Below, piece after piece: positions 24,786 through 26,133 of a stretch of DNA of 26,133 nucleotides (its first letter is position 1; each line of letters starts with the position of its first letter). The notes beneath the pieces were generated by a model. It was not told the origin of the DNA, did no database searches, and worked only from the letters and a program-made list of their open reading frames with translations. The stretch spans positions 1 through 26,133 of the forward strand of contig CAZYPK010000064.1 in assembly GCA_964649195.1 (NCBI GenBank), read 5' to 3'. The DNA is from JTS-RE9 sp964649195 (GTDB taxonomy: Bacteria; Planctomycetota; Phycisphaerae; Phycisphaerales; Phycisphaeraceae). A program made the position numbers and the translations under genes.

Positions 24786-25832
24786 TCACCGCGAGGCGGC
24801 CCGCTGATCGAACTCGCGGTTCATCAGGCGGATGGCCTGCTCGGTGAGATCGACGCTTTCCGTGCCGATGACCACCATGCGATCGGTGAGCAGTTCGTTG
24901 ATCGAGCTGATCCTGCCGTAGTTGGGTTCCGATTCCTTGAAGATGACCGCGTCGTAGCCGTTTTCATCCGCCACGCGGCCGATGGCTTCGACCATCTTGG
25001 CGTAGAGCAGCTTGGTGAGTTCCCCGCGCCGGCGGTTGAGGCGGGTGCGGGCGGTGCCCAGGGCGACGTTGCGATCGATCACGGCCGATTCGATCTGCCT
25101 TCGTTTCTCGATCGCCGCCTCCGAGCCGTCGGCCAGCAGCGTCAGGTCCAGATCCAATTCCCGGATGCGCTTCTGAGTCGCCTGATCCGCAAACTGCACG
25201 GCATAAATCAGGTCCGAAAGCCCTTCCTCGATCGCCGCCTTTTCCTTCAGCGCCGACCAAAGCGAAACCATATCGACCATCGCCACCGTGGTCGGCGTGC
25301 CCGAGGGCCGATCGACGCGCGGCCGATTGCGCGGCGTGGTGGGGATCGTGGGATCAGGAATGCGCGCCAACGTCGCCGGCGGAATGAAGGTCGGCGTGGT
25401 CGTCTTGGGCGGCGTGATCGAGGGAGTCGTCGTGGGAGTCGTCACCGTGGGAGTGGTCACCGTTGGCGTGGTACGGGGGGTACCGGGAGTGCCAGGGGTG
25501 GTTGGGGTTCCGGGGGTGGTGGTCGGCGGGTTGGCAGGCCGGGGGTCCGGGTTCGCGGCGATGCGCACCGAACCGCCTTCGAGCCGGGCGATGCGATCGC
25601 TCATGGCATCAAAGCCGCGGGTGATCTCGCTGCGCAGCTTCACCAGTTCCGCCTCCACCGCCTGAGCTTTTTGAAGTTGCTCGGTCAGCTTGCGGACCCG
25701 GTCCTCCAGCGCCTGCTTCTCGGCGCGGAGGATGCCGATCTCTTCGCGCAGCTTCGTTTCATCGCCGCGCGCATCGGCAACGAAAAAGCTGCTCATCAAT
25801 GTGACGACCAGAACAGACGCAAGGATTCGCAT
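24786..25832 (-). CDS. OmpH/Skp-like protein with coiled coil and Thr/Pro linker
   Basis: 348-residue exported protein. Signal peptide (1-22, ending VADARG), then a coiled coil (about 25-85, LREEIGILRAEKQALEDRVRKLTEQL). A Thr/Pro-rich linker follows (about 93-170, many TTP and GTP steps). The C-terminal OmpH/Skp-like domain (about 175-345) has VAMVDMVSLWSALKEKAAIEEGL, long helices, GYDAVIFKESEPNY and ESVDLTEQAIRLMN. Its ends align with those of the downstream paralogue, so the pair arose by duplication plus linker growth. AGGGAG 5 nt upstream fixes the start at 25832. The linker DNA is made of short GGTGTTCCGGG-like steps. It is likely a periplasmic chaperone or envelope spacer; the target is unknown. 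Confidence 0.8.
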   Translation of the reverse strand: MRILASVLVVTLMSSFFVADARGDETKLREEIGILRAEKQALEDRVRKLTEQLQKAQAVEAELVKLRSEITRGFDAMSDRIARLEGGSVRIAANPDPRPANPPTTTPGTPTTPGTPGTPRTTPTVTTPTVTTPTTTPSITPPKTTTPTFIPPATLARIPDPTIPTTPRNRPRVDRPSGTPTTVAMVDMVSLWSALKEKAAIEEGLSDLIYAVQFADQATQKRIRELDLDLTLLADGSEAAIEKRRQIESAVIDRNVALGTARTRLNRRRGELTKLLYAKMVEAIGRVADENGYDAVIFKESEPNYGRISSINELLTDRMVVIGTESVDLTEQAIRLMNREFDQRAASR

Positions 25833-26045
25833 GATCGCTCCCTGAAAATGTAACCCCGGTTGACCAAGGTCGGACCCCACCAGCGGTACAACAACCAGAA
25901 CACGTTCGCGGCTCGGCATCCCTCATTAGATCGGCGGATGCTTCGATGTGATTAACGTCCTTCCATTTTACCTGGCAAATCATCACTCCGTTCGCCAAGG
26001 CGAACGGCTAAATGCGCCATCCCTGGATTATCGGGCCGCCCATCG
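25833..26045. other. Upstream region of the ompH-like pair, no gene seen
   Basis: No convincing gene. The stretch holds a short inverted word around GCCGTTCGCC (CCGTTCGCCAAGGCGAACGG at 25987-26006, a perfect 9-bp hairpin with a 2-nt loop). It presumably carries the promoter for the two OmpH-like genes, but no clear -10/-35 pair was identified. Confidence 0.4.
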
Positions 26046-26133
26046 CAGGGTAAAAGCATATGGGGGGCGAGGCTCCCTTGGGAGGGCGAGGCTCCCGCCG
26101 AGCCGATTCGTTTGCGACGGCCCCGCTTTGGGG
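26046..26133. repeat. Dispersed repeat, right copy (two units, inverted)
   Basis: Reverse complement of 92-203 with two instead of three GGGCGAGGCTCCC units; the outer 37 nt (AACGAATCGGCT region) are nearly identical. It runs off the window edge, as the left copy nearly does. Confidence 0.8.

Overview
The window (about 26 kb, GC-rich) looks like a chromosomal segment of a Planctomycetota bacterium, most likely of the Phycisphaerae lineage. The inference rests on the gene set: a MoxR / DUF58 / BatA-N / VWA-amidotransferase cassette, a pyrophosphate-type phosphofructokinase, a secreted GH10-like protein, tandem OmpH/Skp proteins, and very repeat-rich intergenic DNA. No rRNA, tRNA, CRISPR, transposase or phage gene was seen. 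Both ends carry the same repeat in opposite orientation, so the window may be a whole contig that stopped assembling at repeats.

Layout. 0.25-1.6 kb (+): astB, N-succinylarginine dihydrolase. 1.7-7.8 kb (all -): DUF1338 2-oxoadipate dioxygenase/decarboxylase-like protein, a secreted GH10-like protein that appears to lack both catalytic glutamates, radA, and pfp. 8.1-8.8 kb (+): a nucleotidyltransferase-fold protein. 8.8-10.9 kb (-): a two-gene restriction-modification system, with an M.PvuII-like N4-cytosine methyltransferase followed by an HNH nuclease. 11-12 kb (-): moaA. 12.1-19.6 kb (-): moxR, DUF58 protein, BatA-N membrane protein and VWA/GATase-like membrane protein. 19.9-20.7 kb (+): mutM, divergent from moxR. 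20.7-21.7 kb: mostly non-coding repeats with one possible small gene. 21.7-23.7 kb (-): three consecutive lipoproteins of unknown function. 23.9-25.8 kb (-): two OmpH/Skp-like periplasmic proteins. The genes fall into a few themes: amino-acid catabolism, DNA repair and modification, molybdopterin synthesis, MoxR-type assembly, and cell-envelope proteins.

The most striking feature is a set of dispersed, mosaic palindromic repeats in almost every intergenic gap. Several families are inverted hairpins whose arms are tandem 7-nt units (GAGTTCC, CTGTCCC, TTCGGAT, ATTTGGG types) or 8-nt units (CCTTCGTG). The same elements also sit in frame inside genes: two in radA (about 115 extra residues), one in moaA and one in the DUF58 gene. 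The DUF58 element and its copy behind astB differ by a compensatory base-pair swap in the stem. A 7- or 8-nt unit is not a multiple of three, so all reading frames of a strand give the same residue cycle, and the consensus units named here contain no stop in any of the six frames. This would explain how the hairpins survive inside proteins. I consider this the main candidate for something undescribed in this lineage.

Two start modes are visible. Some genes have strong Shine-Dalgarno sites (methyltransferase, HNH, moxR, both ompH-like genes, pfp, DUF1338, middle lipoprotein). Four others (radA, moaA, mutM, nucleotidyltransferase) have a -10-like hexamer exactly 6 nt before the ATG and no Shine-Dalgarno site, suggesting leaderless mRNAs.
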